Source: Halorubrum sp. Atlit-26R
Lineage (GTDB): Archaea; Halobacteriota; Halobacteria; Halobacteriales; Haloferacaceae
Length of the DNA stretch: 64,000 nucleotides
Assembly: GCF_003666015.1 (NCBI RefSeq)
Contig: NZ_QPLT01000008.1
Location: 1 to 64,000, forward strand
Direction: 5' to 3'
Below are positions 9,264-17,331 of the stretch, in pieces (within the stretch, counting starts at the first letter, position 1; every line of letters begins with the position of its first letter). A program made the position numbers and the translations under genes. The notes below the pieces were generated by a model that was not told the origin of the DNA, ran no database searches, and worked only from the letters and a program-made list of their open reading frames with translations.

Positions 9264-10869
9264 GTTTCAGACGAACCCTTGGGGCTTTGAAGAGGCCAGC
9301 AGCGGACCGCCCAACGGAGGCCAGCATGAAGTTTCAGACGAACCCTTGGGGCTTTGAAGAGCCCGCGACGTGCGCGCGTACGCCTCGTCGACGGTGGTTT
9401 CAGACGAACCCTTGGGGCTTTGAAGCCTTTGAGATTCGGATGCCGATCGCGTCCACGGGGTTTCAGACGAACCCTTGGGGCTTTGAAGCGCCCTGCTCGA
9501 CGGCGATCGACAGCGCCTGTCCGGGCGTCGTTTCAGACGAACCCTTGGGGCTTTGAAGCTGAACGTGGCGGTTGATGAGCGCCTCGGTGTCGATGTTTCA
9601 GACGAACCCTTGGGGCTTTGAAGCCATATGCGGAAGGGCTACCGACAGGCGGGAGGTGGGTTTCAGACGAACCCTTGGGGCTTTGAAGCATCGACGCGCT
9701 GCCCGACGACATGGAGAAAGTCGGTTTCAGACGAACCCTTGGGGCTTTGAAGCTGAAACCGGTTTGTTGAGCAACTGTGATTGAACAAGGTTTCAGACGA
9801 ACCCTTGGGGCTTTGAAGCCATCTCGGGTGGTAGTTCCATGTGCTGTGTTCAGTTTCAGACGAACCCTTGGGGCTTTGAAGCCACATCACCGGGCGCTCC
9901 GACGACGCTCACGCGGAGTTTCAGACGAACCCTTGGGGCTTTGAAGCGGGTGGTCTCCTGACTGAGCCCACGTCAGATCGTGGTTTCAGACGAACCCTTG
10001 GGGCTTTGAAGCATCGGTCCCTCTCGTCGAGGTACGCCGCGATCGTGTCGTTTCAGACGAACCCTTGGGGATTTGAAGCTTGATGTTCATGCGAGTCCTC
10101 CGAACGTGCCGCGGTTTCAGACGAACCCTTGGGGCTTTGAAGCCACGCCTACCGCGGGCTGAGTACCCTCGCCCTACAGGTTTCAGACGAACCCTTGGGG
10201 CTTTGAAGCGCGGAGACCGCCGACATGACTTACGCCCGCGATGTGGGATTCAGACGAACCCTTGGGGCTTCGAAGCTGCGACAACGCCAGCGAGTTCACG
10301 ATCCGGACGGTGTTTCAGACGAACCCTTGGGGTTTTGAAGCCACGGCAGCGGCCTCACAGAGCACCACAATCTGCGTTTTAGACGAACCCTTGTGGGTTT
10401 GAAGCAGCGAGACGCGTCGGCACTCGGTACAGCGAGCGCGGAGTTTCAGACGGACCCGTGTGGGTTTGAAGTGAAGCGCCGAAAACCCCGTCACCTACAT
10501 CGACATGACCGCGTTTCAGACGAACCCTTGAGGATTTGAAGCCCCGAGGCTCAAAGCACACAGGAAGCCCTCAGAATCTTTCAGACGAACTCTTGGGGAT
10601 TTGAAGCGTCGACCCCGCCGACACGCCAGCCGACCTCGCGGACGTTTCAGACGAACCCTTGGGGCTTTGAAGCAAGACTCGCTGGTCTGACGGCGGCCGA
10701 CAGGACAAGGTTTCAGACGAACCCTTGTGGATTTGAAGCGACAAAATGCGAAGCGACCCTGACTACTTCCGCAAGTTTCAGATGAACCCTTGTGGGTTTG
10801 AAGCAGTATTACGACGCGGAGGCGGGGGGAAGCAGTCCTGTTTCAGACGAACCCTTGGGGATTTGAAGC
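9264..10869 (+). CRISPR. CRISPR array 2, 25 repeats
   Basis: Thirty-nucleotide repeats start at 9264, 9331, 9397, 9460, 9530, 9595, 9660, 9724, 9790, 9853, 9918, 9983, 10050, 10114, 10180, 10247, 10312, 10376, 10443, 10513, 10578, 10644, 10710, 10775 and 10840. Spacers are about 33-41 nt. Leader-proximal repeats are nearly invariant, whereas from about 10247 onward they drift at several positions: TTGTGGG for TTGGGGC, GATTCAG or CTTTCAG at the start. That is the usual ageing gradient. The last repeat ends at 10869 and is followed directly by gene-like sequence rather than a trailer. Confidence 0.97.
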
Positions 10870-11150
10870 GCGAGCGTCGACCAGCTCCGGAAGGTGCTGA
10901 CCGACCGACGGATCGAGCTCATAGAGGACCTGATGGCAGCGCCGGCGGAGAGCATCAGCCAGTTGGTCGAGCGGGTCGGTCGGACGTACTCGGTGGCCAC
11001 GACGATGTCGACGTACTGGTCACCGCCGGCATCGTTAAGCGGCGGGAAGACGGGGCGGCGGCGCGGCTGTTCGTCCCCTACGAGTCTGTCGAGATTGGGA
11101 TCACGATTCGGGCGGCAAGAGGAGCCGATGGGGAGGAAACGCCCGCATAA
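10870..11150 (+). pseudogene. Frameshifted DNA-binding regulator fragment
   Basis: Two frames join into one recognisable protein. One reads SVDQLRKVLTDRRIELIEDL through SISQLVERVGR, then the other reads HDDVDVLVTAGIVKRRE and VPYESVEIGITIRAARG to the stop at 11150. The composite looks like the haloarchaeal HVO_A0114-type putative DNA-binding family (helix-turn-helix, then a V-PY-D/E-x-I-EI strand). A frameshift falls near 10985-11000. The fragment has no start of its own: it begins exactly where the last repeat of array 2 ends. That suggests a deletion or recombination fused the array to a resident gene. Confidence 0.7.
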
Positions 11151-11211
11151 GGGACAAATGCGTGCGATTCCTTGAACGAGTCGTCTGGTAGTATATCAGA
11201 CCTATCGGTAG

Positions 11212-11907
11212 GTGCCGAGATATTTTCTCAGCTTATTCGAGATCAAGGCGAACGCGACGATTGATGGGAGAGGAAACGGCTCACAGGGTGGATCTGGGGG
11301 GTACGGCACAGACGCCAATGGAGACGCTGGAAGTGAAGGGATGATGGGCGGATCTGGTGGTTCCGGTGGCTGGGGCGGCGTTGCCTCCAGAACAGGACTC
11401 GGCGGTCAATATGCCGATGGCGGTCAAGAGGGCGATGCGGGAGGGACACGATCCGTAAGTGGCAACAAGCTGGCGGCACACTACGTGATGGCGGTTTCAT
11501 CTTCGTTCACGTCGCTTCCGAATCTTGGCGGCGGGGGTGGAGGCGGCGGAGGTGGCGGCGGCTCAATATGGGGCAGCGGTACGTCTGGGGGAAACGGAGG
11601 TAACGGCGGGGCGGGGCTGTTATTGTGTGCCCCAGAGATTGTGGTTGCGCCATCAGCAACTATTGACTTGAGAGGCCAAGATGGAGAAGACGGAGAGGAT
11701 GCGGCAGGTAATATTGAATCAGAATCAGGTGGCGGTAGCGGTGGGGGCGATTGTGCTGCGATCGGTGAAACGGTTTCACTTCCAGAAAGTGTCGTGAAGC
11801 AGTGGGGCGGTGCTCCCGGGGAAGGTGGAGGGATGGGTTTTTCTTCCGGTTCAAGCACCGGGAATAGGTTTTGTCTTCTGTTGGGGTTGCGCCGCCTGTA
11901 CAAATAA
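11212..11907 (+). CDS. Glycine-rich protein, probably 5'-truncated
   Basis: 231 residues in the open frame, dominated by Gly-Gly-Ser blocks with two short ordered segments, IKANATIDGRGNG near the start and IVVAPSATIDLRGQDGEDG near residue 150. The repeated ATIDxRG phrase on a glycine-rich background is reminiscent of viral or phage-type tail/fibre proteins. The GTG start at 11212 sits immediately after an in-frame TAG and lacks a clear ribosome-binding site, so this may be the remnant of a longer gene. Base composition is AT-richer than the cas genes. Together with the next genes it could be decayed provirus; function is not assigned. Confidence 0.55.
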   Translation: MPRYFLSLFEIKANATIDGRGNGSQGGSGGYGTDANGDAGSEGMMGGSGGSGGWGGVASRTGLGGQYADGGQEGDAGGTRSVSGNKLAAHYVMAVSSSFTSLPNLGGGGGGGGGGGGSIWGSGTSGGNGGNGGAGLLLCAPEIVVAPSATIDLRGQDGEDGEDAAGNIESESGGGSGGGDCAAIGETVSLPESVVKQWGGAPGEGGGMGFSSGSSTGNRFCLLLGLRRLYK

Positions 11908-11944
11908 GTAATAGCCGCAAGAAGTCCCGATCGACTACCGACCA

Positions 11945-12310
11945 ATGGAGCAGTTAATTAGCCCATCCACAGCCGCGTTAGTAGCAGAACTGGGGAGTAT
12001 CGGTGTAGAGCAATATATTGGCTCAGCCGGAGCCTACTTGATCGCCGGCTTTGTCAGCGGAGCAGTTGGAACGGTCGCCTTCGTGAAGGCGGTCAGGGTA
12101 GCGGTCATCGTCGGGAGCATCGCGATCGTCGGCCTGTTCGCAGGCACCCAGATGGGGGTCGTCGACACAAGTGGGAGAGAACTCGTACGGGTAGCACAGT
12201 CGGGTATCACACTACCGCAGATCCCAGCGGGGGTCGTCGAGATGTTCACCGTTCTCCCGTTCGTGGCCGGGTTCGCGATAGGGATCGCAGTAGCGTTTTC
12301 CGAACTCTAA
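11945..12310 (+). CDS. Small membrane protein, three predicted segments
   Basis: 121 residues with three hydrophobic stretches: about 28-52 (YLIAGFVSGAVGTVAFVKAV), 52-70 (VAVIVGSIAIVGLFAG) and 98-118 (VLPFVAGFAIGIAVAF). No catalytic motif is visible. The ATG follows CGACTACCGACCA, a poor Shine-Dalgarno, 37 nt after the glycine-rich frame ends. Not recognised; a phage-like membrane or tail-associated protein is possible from context only. Confidence 0.55.
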   Translation: MEQLISPSTAALVAELGSIGVEQYIGSAGAYLIAGFVSGAVGTVAFVKAVRVAVIVGSIAIVGLFAGTQMGVVDTSGRELVRVAQSGITLPQIPAGVVEMFTVLPFVAGFAIGIAVAFSEL

Positions 12311-12498
12311 ATCGGGGGCGATGAGTCGTTCCCGGAGTAGAAATTCGAGTAGTAGTGGATAGGAGAGCCAGCAGGAGTGAACATGACGTAGTCAGGAGAG
12401 GTCGCGATCACCTTCCATTCATCCGAACCCGCGTGGTGGTTACGGACGGCGGAGAGAGCAAGAGGGAGGCCGACAAACAAGACGTTCGGGACGCGCAA
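12307..12498 (-). pseudogene. Regulator C-terminal fragment, copy 1
   Basis: The minus frame encodes SAVRNHHAGSDEWKVIATSP, DYVMFTPAGSPIHYYSNFYS and then a stop at 12307. It is a diverged copy of the fragment at 12970-13146 (same IATSPDY and AGSPIHYYS phrases). Against that copy it has a 2-nt and a 1-nt deletion around the NH-A region, so the frame is restored but the helix is altered. No plausible start or upstream domain is present; it is treated as a remnant. Confidence 0.5.
12337..12450. repeat. Left copy of ~110-bp direct repeat
   Basis: GAGTAGTAGTGGATAGG, GAGCCAGCA and GTAGTCAGGAGAGGTCGCG recur at 13016-13130 with scattered differences. The two copies flank the 12515-12880 gene in direct orientation. 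Confidence 0.75.
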
Positions 12499-12514
12499 AA
12501 CCCGGAATCACCAC

Positions 12515-12880
12515 CTACCTATCATCTTGGGAGACGTATATTTCCTGTTCGGTGATGAGTTGTAAGTTACCCTCTGGCGCGTACGCTCGGTAGGTCCCAC
12601 CGGCAGGTACGATCGCAGATACAGCCATTAGTACATTTGAGTCCAACTTTTCCGGGCTGTGATATCCACTTAGATCGGCATATTGGCCGTTCACATAGAG
12701 AATGAGCTGGCCTTCGTAGGTCCAATCTTTATCAGCCCCTATTGCGCGAGCCGAGACAATTATTGGATGGTCGCGAGTGTTTTTTCCTTCTTTCTCTGTC
12801 TGGTGTAAAGGCGTGGACTCCACATCGCCTGCGTGTAGTTTGTACTCGTCTGGGGAGCCGCCCACAGGTGTTAGCGACAT
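12515..12880 (-). CDS. Hypothetical protein, beta-rich
   Basis: 121 residues with alternating polar/hydrophobic strands (PIIVSARAIG, YEGQLILYVNGQYADLSGY, NVLMAVSAIVPAGGTYRAY, NLQLITEQEIYV). That pattern suggests a beta-sandwich such as a virion or tail accessory protein. The start at 12880 is preceded by GAGGTTAGTGGGTAACC on the minus strand. It lies between two direct copies of a regulator fragment and near other phage-like frames; not recognised by family. Confidence 0.55.
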   Translation of the reverse strand: MSLTPVGGSPDEYKLHAGDVESTPLHQTEKEGKNTRDHPIIVSARAIGADKDWTYEGQLILYVNGQYADLSGYHSPEKLDSNVLMAVSAIVPAGGTYRAYAPEGNLQLITEQEIYVSQDDR

Positions 12881-12969
12881 GGTTACCCACTAACCTCGGT
12901 CATATAGAGTGGATTCTTGTTCAAGTCCATATTAACAGGTAATCATCTACCGTGTTAACTTTTTTTGCC

Positions 12970-13146
12970 CTATCTCACACCTTTGAGGGCGGTTACTGCT
13001 CTCCCGGAATAGAGTCCTGAGTAGTAGTGGATAGGGGAGCCAGCACGAGTGAATATGGCGTAGTCAGGAGAGGTCGCGATCTCTTTCCACTTCATCCGGA
13101 CCCGCGTGGCGTGGTTACGAACAGTCGTTGGAGCGACGTCGAGGAG
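12970..13146 (-). pseudogene. Regulator C-terminal fragment, copy 2, cut at CRISPR leader
   Basis: The minus frame reads VDLLDVAPTTVRNHATRVRM, KWKEIATSPDYAIFTRAGSP and IHYYSGLYSGRAVTALKGVR before a stop at 12970-12972. PTTVRNHATRVRMKW has the look of a helix-turn-helix recognition region. The coding sequence runs out at GAGGTCGACGG, precisely where homology to the CRISPR leaders starts, so the N-terminal part has been replaced by the leader of array 3. Confidence 0.6.
13016..13130. repeat. Right copy of ~110-bp direct repeat
   Basis: Matches 12337-12450 in the same orientation. It is the less decayed copy and keeps the regulator reading frame open. Confidence 0.75.
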
Positions 13147-13210
13147 GTCGACGGAAACGACTAAGTGAAACCCGGAGGGAGAGACAGGTAAGACACTCGT
13201 TCACGGGTGT
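13143..13210 (+). promoter_or_regulatory. Truncated CRISPR leader of array 3
   Basis: Contains only the proximal leader from GGAGGTCGACGG to ACACTCGTTCACGGGTGT. The upstream part shared by leaders 1 and 2 (GATATT and beyond) is missing. The TATA-like ACTAAGT and the hairpin next to the first repeat remain, so transcription could still occur. Confidence 0.78.
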
Positions 13211-13752
13211 GTTTCAGACGAACCTTTGGGGCTTTGAAGCACGTCGTCGACGAGGTCCTCGGACGGCGACCCGTGTTTCAGACGAACCTTTGGGGCTTTG
13301 AAGCCTGATCGGCTCGGCGCTGATCCTGACGTCATCCTCGGTTTCAGACGAACCCTTTGGGCTTTGAAGCCTGTCGCTCGACCCCGGAACAACCGACGAC
13401 GTGAGTTTCAGACGAACCCTTGGGGCTTTGAAGCACGTCGCGATCCGGTCGCTCGCTGACTTCATCGAGTTTTAGACGAACCCTTGGGGCTTTGAAGCGA
13501 ACTACGCGACCTCGGCACAAGTGCCGGAGTCACAGTTTCAGACGAACCCTGTGGGTTTGAAGCCTCCGCGTTTCGGGTGGAGCGACCGCGAAGGAGTTTC
13601 AGACGAACCCTTGTGGGTTTGAAGCGAATCCGCGCTGGTCCATTGGCCGTTTGGACTGGTTCCTGACGTACTCTTGAGGCTTTGAAGCGGCATGGAGGGA
13701 GATTTTTGGGGTCGACTGACCCGTTTCAGGTGAACCCTTAAAGATTTGAAGG
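13211..13752 (+). CRISPR. CRISPR array 3, 9 repeats
   Basis: Repeats start at 13211, 13275, 13341, 13405, 13469, 13535 (29 nt), 13595, 13659 and 13723. The first three differ from array 2 by a T-for-C or shifted T run (AACCTTTGGGG, AACCCTTTGGG), the 13595 copy has TTGTGGGTTTG, and the last two are badly worn. The array is short and far from the cas genes. Confidence 0.93.
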
Positions 13753-14010
13753 GGTGGGTGACTAAACCACCGCATACCGTCCGGCTGACCGTTTCGCTCT
13801 TATGTAGAAACGTGGAAAGAGGTCGTTTAGTTATTTCCTGTAGTGAATTGAGTACGTTAACTGAGACACAGACCGCCGGACGGCAGCAGTATTCAAAATT
13901 TCAAATCCTCTTTCCGCAGCTCTACACAAGAGCGAGACTTGGTGCGGTAGAGCGTGAAGACGAGAGTTGAGCCTCACCCACAGGAACACTCGAAACGGTG
14001 GAGGGTGAGC
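13753..14010. other. Intergenic, no gene seen
   Basis: No coding frame with convincing start or composition. AT-rich patches near 13830-13860 and 13895-13915 are noted without assignment. Confidence 0.4.
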
Positions 14011-14427
14011 TTAGGCCGGAGCAGCGACGACGGTGGCAGAGTAGGCGGAGATCGCGTCCTCCGGGTCCTCGACAGTCGTGGCGAGCGTGGCATCGCTATC
14101 GGGGTCAGCGGTGCTCGTCTCGGTGCCAGTCGAGGCGACGTTATCGCCGCTTCCGTCGGTCCAGACGACCTCGGCCCCGCAGTCGACGGGGGTACCGGAA
14201 CCGTTGCTCACGGTGATCGACAGTTCGTAGCCGGCGTCGGTGGCCGCGAGGGACCGCTCGGTGGTGATGTTTTCTGCCGGTCCTTCAACAGTGAGCTCTC
14301 CGTCGAGATCGGGGCCGGAACCTCCCCCACCGCCGAGACAGCCAGCAGTAGCGGTCAGCGAGCCCGCAGCAGCGAGCGTGGCGGTCGTTTTCAGTACGCT
14401 CCGTCGCGTCGGATTGTGTTCGTCCAT
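14011..14427 (-). CDS. Tat-exported lipoprotein
   Basis: 138 residues. The N-terminus has a twin-arginine signal TRRSVLKTTATLAAAGS followed by a lipobox TATAGC at about residues 24-29, so the protein should be exported folded and lipid-anchored outside the membrane, as is common in haloarchaea. After a GGGGGSGPD linker the rest forms one small beta-rich domain (YELSITVSNGSGTPVDCGAE, EVVWTDGSG), resembling extracellular DUF-type Ig-like folds. A TATA box TTTATATACG lies about 30 nt upstream on the minus strand. Function unknown. Confidence 0.8.
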   Translation of the reverse strand: MDEHNPTRRSVLKTTATLAAAGSLTATAGCLGGGGGSGPDLDGELTVEGPAENITTERSLAATDAGYELSITVSNGSGTPVDCGAEVVWTDGSGDNVASTGTETSTADPDSDATLATTVEDPEDAISAYSATVVAAPA

Positions 14428-14570
14428 TGTATTCCGACTTCCCCGAGTATCGTATATAAACCTACAACTGGGATTATCGGTGTGAGATAACTGCCGTCTA
14501 TCAAAAACATGTCAGACAAAGCGCGGAACGGAAAAATAAAGCAGAGAGGCGAGACGAGGGTACCAGACGC

Positions 14571-15482
14571 TTATTCAGCGTTCCCGTAGAGGCGGTGCCA
14601 AACGGAGTTGACGTCGAGGAAGTCGTACTTACTCTCGAACGGGTACAGGACAAAGATCACCGTCAGGGCGAGGAGGTACGCGGGGACCACGAAGACGAGC
14701 GCGGGGCTGTTCGCGAACGCTCCCGAAATGAAGCTCAGAGCCGCGAACACCGTGACGACCATCGCCGCGAACCGAAGGACGGTGCTTATGGCGTAGTCGT
14801 AGACGACGTGGAGGAGCGGGAAGTCTTTGTCCTGATGGTTGAGTAAACGCCGCCACACCCGCCGCTGGGTGCGGGTAAAGTACGGGTGCTTCCGCGGGCG
14901 GTCTCCCTTGGGGAACTTCCACGCCGGCTGAAGGAGAGGAAGGTAGCGATTTGCTTCCACCTCTCCGATGGGATTGAACGCAACATCAGTCCACCCGAAC
15001 GGCATCCGGGCTTCGAGCTCGCCGTGCCGAAGCGCGGAGTCGGGGTTATTTTTCGGGCGGGGACGGTGGGGCCCGTCACGCTCGTCTTTGCGGGTGGAGA
15101 ACCGTTCCCGAGTGTAGCCGGTCATCATATCGCTCAGGTCCGGGAGCTCACCGGCGGGAGACTGATCCTGAACTTCGTCGAAGCAGGTGGAACAGAGGGC
15201 GTGCCATGCGTCGGGGTCGGTGTTGTTCTCCCGGAAAGCGTCTTCATCGCCGTCCTTGGGGAGCGCCATCGGGACTTCATAGCCGTCGTGTCCACAGAGA
15301 GCGTCGCACCGTTCACAGGTGTAGTCGGCCCTCTCGAAGACCTCGCGGGCCAGCTGCCGACCCATCTGCGGGTTTTCAAAGATCGCCGCGGTCTCAGAGA
15401 TGCCGCGGCGCTGGTTCTCGGACAGCCCCCGCCGCCCAGTACGCTTCCACGGGTTGAGTCGGTTGATGAGTGACCGAATCAT
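14571..15482 (-). CDS. Cys-rich HNH-like protein with C-terminal membrane anchor
   Basis: 303 residues. Residues 45-105 contain YTCERCDALCGHDGYEV, then WHALCSTCFDEV, two CxxC pairs with intervening His, like the zinc core of HNH/McrA proteins. However, the canonical catalytic HH or HN pair is not evident. A charged middle region (about 110-215) is followed by two adjacent membrane spans (about 232-280: VLRFAAMVVTVFAALSFIS, ALVFVVPAYLLALTVIFVLY). TTTATATACG lies about 40 nt upstream, the same promoter core as the lipoprotein gene. It is divergent from the secretion cluster. A membrane-tethered nuclease or zinc sensor is possible. Confidence 0.6.
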   Translation of the reverse strand: MIRSLINRLNPWKRTGRRGLSENQRRGISETAAIFENPQMGRQLAREVFERADYTCERCDALCGHDGYEVPMALPKDGDEDAFRENNTDPDAWHALCSTCFDEVQDQSPAGELPDLSDMMTGYTRERFSTRKDERDGPHRPRPKNNPDSALRHGELEARMPFGWTDVAFNPIGEVEANRYLPLLQPAWKFPKGDRPRKHPYFTRTQRRVWRRLLNHQDKDFPLLHVVYDYAISTVLRFAAMVVTVFAALSFISGAFANSPALVFVVPAYLLALTVIFVLYPFESKYDFLDVNSVWHRLYGNAE

Positions 15483-15591
15483 GTATATCTCGTCTCGCTT
15501 ACCCTTACTTTCCGACTACCCGTATATAAATGACCAGACGAAAACGACGGGCGTTTTTTCTAAGAGACGGCTGAAAAGGGGTAGTACGCGG
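15483..15591. promoter_or_regulatory. Divergent promoter region before secretion cluster
   Basis: Contains GTATATAAATG near 15523-15533, which read on the minus strand is TTTATATAC, a strong TATA for the 15482 gene. A plus-strand element is less obvious; GTTTTTTCTAAG near 15552 is a candidate. Confidence 0.5.
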
Positions 15592-17331
15592 ATGACAGAT
15601 ACCGACCCGCCAAAGGGGTCGGAGGGGCTTGCCGCTGACCACGGCACGGCCGCCCGACCTGAACAGCCGGACGAGGAGCATCGCGAATCTGCGCCCGAAA
15701 GTGACAGCGATCCCGGGAGTGATTCAGAACAGGTTACAGTCCCGCTACAGGAGCGGGACGTAACAGAGCGAGGCGTGTTTTCGACGTTGATGGGCGAGCG
15801 GCGCTCAGTTGCCGAAATCGTCCGCGGGAGCGAGTTTGAGATCGAGCGCCGGTATTGGATTCAACCTCCCCACGTCTACGTGGCGATCCTCCAGCACACG
15901 GAAGCCGCGGAGTACCTCTACTACGTCGTCACGCCGTCTCTTCGAGAGGATGAGGAACAGTTGTATCAGAAGCTCTACTCGGAACTCAGGAAGCTGCTGT
16001 TCCGAATTGAGCCGGAAGAAGACGAGACGCCAGCAGACGTTGTTGAGCGGCAGGCGCAACGGAAGCTCCAGAAACTCGGCGTTGACCTGTCTCCGGCGTC
16101 GCAAGATCGTGTCCTCTACTACCTGAAGCGGAACATCGTCCGCTACGACAGGCTTGACCCGCTTTTGTCCGACCCCGAGCTTGAGAAGGTGTCCGTCAAC
16201 GGCGCGGGCTCAGACAACCCGGTGTTCGTCCAGCATCAGGACTTCGGCAACATGGAGACGAGCATCGTTCTCAAGGAGGACCGGCTCCCGAACCTGATTC
16301 GGAAGATCGCACAGCGGGCGGGGGAAGACGTCTCCCGTGCGAACCCGGTTCAGCGGGCGAGTCTCCCGGGTGGATCGGACGTACACCTGTTCTTGGAGGA
16401 CGTGTCCCCGAGTGGGAACGCGCTCACGATCCAGAAGCAACGCGACGAGCCGTTCACCCCGGTTCACCTAATCGACGAGGAGACCTTCGCCCCACGTCAG
16501 TTGGCGTATCTGTGGACGCTCGTCGAGTCAGGACACTCCGGGCTCGTCGTCGGGGGGCTCTCGGCGGGAAAGACGACCGTGTTGAACGTCCTCGGGATGT
16601 TCGTGACTCCGCGGAGTCGTGTAGTGACGGTCGAGGAGAGTCCGGAGCTACAGTTACCGCAGGACAACCAGATCGAGACGACGACCCGCCGGTCGTTCGG
16701 GTCGGGGACTGACGACGAAGTTGGACAGGGAGAGCTCATCGACGCAGCACTCGGGAACAAACCGGAGTACCTGTTCGTGGGAGAGGTCTCGGGGAGTGAG
16801 GCGCAAAACCTGTTCCGCGGGATGAGTGTCACCGGCAACGCGGTATTCACGTCGATCACCGCCGAGACGCTGGAAGGTGCCGCAGCGAAGTTGGAGCGAG
16901 AACCGATGGGCGTCCCGAACCCCCGGCTTCAGGAACTCGATTTCGCGGTGATCCAACGCGAGGAGGAGCGAGATGGGGAACGAGTCCGGCGAAACGTCCG
17001 AGTCTGTGAGTTCCCGGAAGCGGGACAGAGCAGCGAGGGGGAGCCCCGCCCGACGTGGGAGTGGGACCGACAGGCCGACCAGATGGCCCCGATGCTGGAC
17101 AAGTCGCAGTTTGTCGATACGGCCGGAGCAGGCGAGGGGATTCCGGTTGAGGAGATCGACAGACGTGCCCGGGTGTTAGAGCAACTTCAAGCCCGGTCGA
17201 TCACCGGCTTCGAGCCGGTGACAACGGTTCTCCGCGCGTACATGGTCGCGCCCGAGAAGGTCATGAAGCAGACCCGGGCCGGCGAGTACGACTTCGACGA
17301 GTTGGAGTCGCTTGTGGGTGAGGACCGATGA
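15592..17331 (+). CDS. Type II/IV secretion-type ATPase (PilB/TadA/VirB11 family), divergent
   Basis: 579 residues. The ATG at 15592 is chosen because upstream in-frame codons read through the divergent promoter and the opposite gene. The hexameric pilus/secretion ATPase fold is supported by Walker A GGLSAGKTTV (about 321-330), preceded by RLPNLIRKIAQRAG and followed by VVTVEESPELQL (Asp-box-like). The Walker B region is unusual: VGEVSGSEA lacks the Arg of canonical GEVRDxET, and the His-box phrase TGHxxxxTxH is replaced by TGNAVFTSITAET. It overlaps the TadC-like gene by 4 nt, so the two should form one assembly platform. Confidence 0.85.
   Translation: MTDTDPPKGSEGLAADHGTAARPEQPDEEHRESAPESDSDPGSDSEQVTVPLQERDVTERGVFSTLMGERRSVAEIVRGSEFEIERRYWIQPPHVYVAILQHTEAAEYLYYVVTPSLREDEEQLYQKLYSELRKLLFRIEPEEDETPADVVERQAQRKLQKLGVDLSPASQDRVLYYLKRNIVRYDRLDPLLSDPELEKVSVNGAGSDNPVFVQHQDFGNMETSIVLKEDRLPNLIRKIAQRAGEDVSRANPVQRASLPGGSDVHLFLEDVSPSGNALTIQKQRDEPFTPVHLIDEETFAPRQLAYLWTLVESGHSGLVVGGLSAGKTTVLNVLGMFVTPRSRVVTVEESPELQLPQDNQIETTTRRSFGSGTDDEVGQGELIDAALGNKPEYLFVGEVSGSEAQNLFRGMSVTGNAVFTSITAETLEGAAAKLEREPMGVPNPRLQELDFAVIQREEERDGERVRRNVRVCEFPEAGQSSEGEPRPTWEWDRQADQMAPMLDKSQFVDTAGAGEGIPVEEIDRRARVLEQLQARSITGFEPVTTVLRAYMVAPEKVMKQTRAGEYDFDELESLVGEDR

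Noticed and set aside
9260-10561. Repetitive frames encoding FQTNPWGFEA units
   Set aside because: Pure repeat translation of array 2, not a repeat protein.
11243-11945. Minus-strand proline-rich frames opposite the glycine-rich gene
   Set aside because: Antisense of GGN codons gives proline runs; no start or ribosome-binding site supports them.
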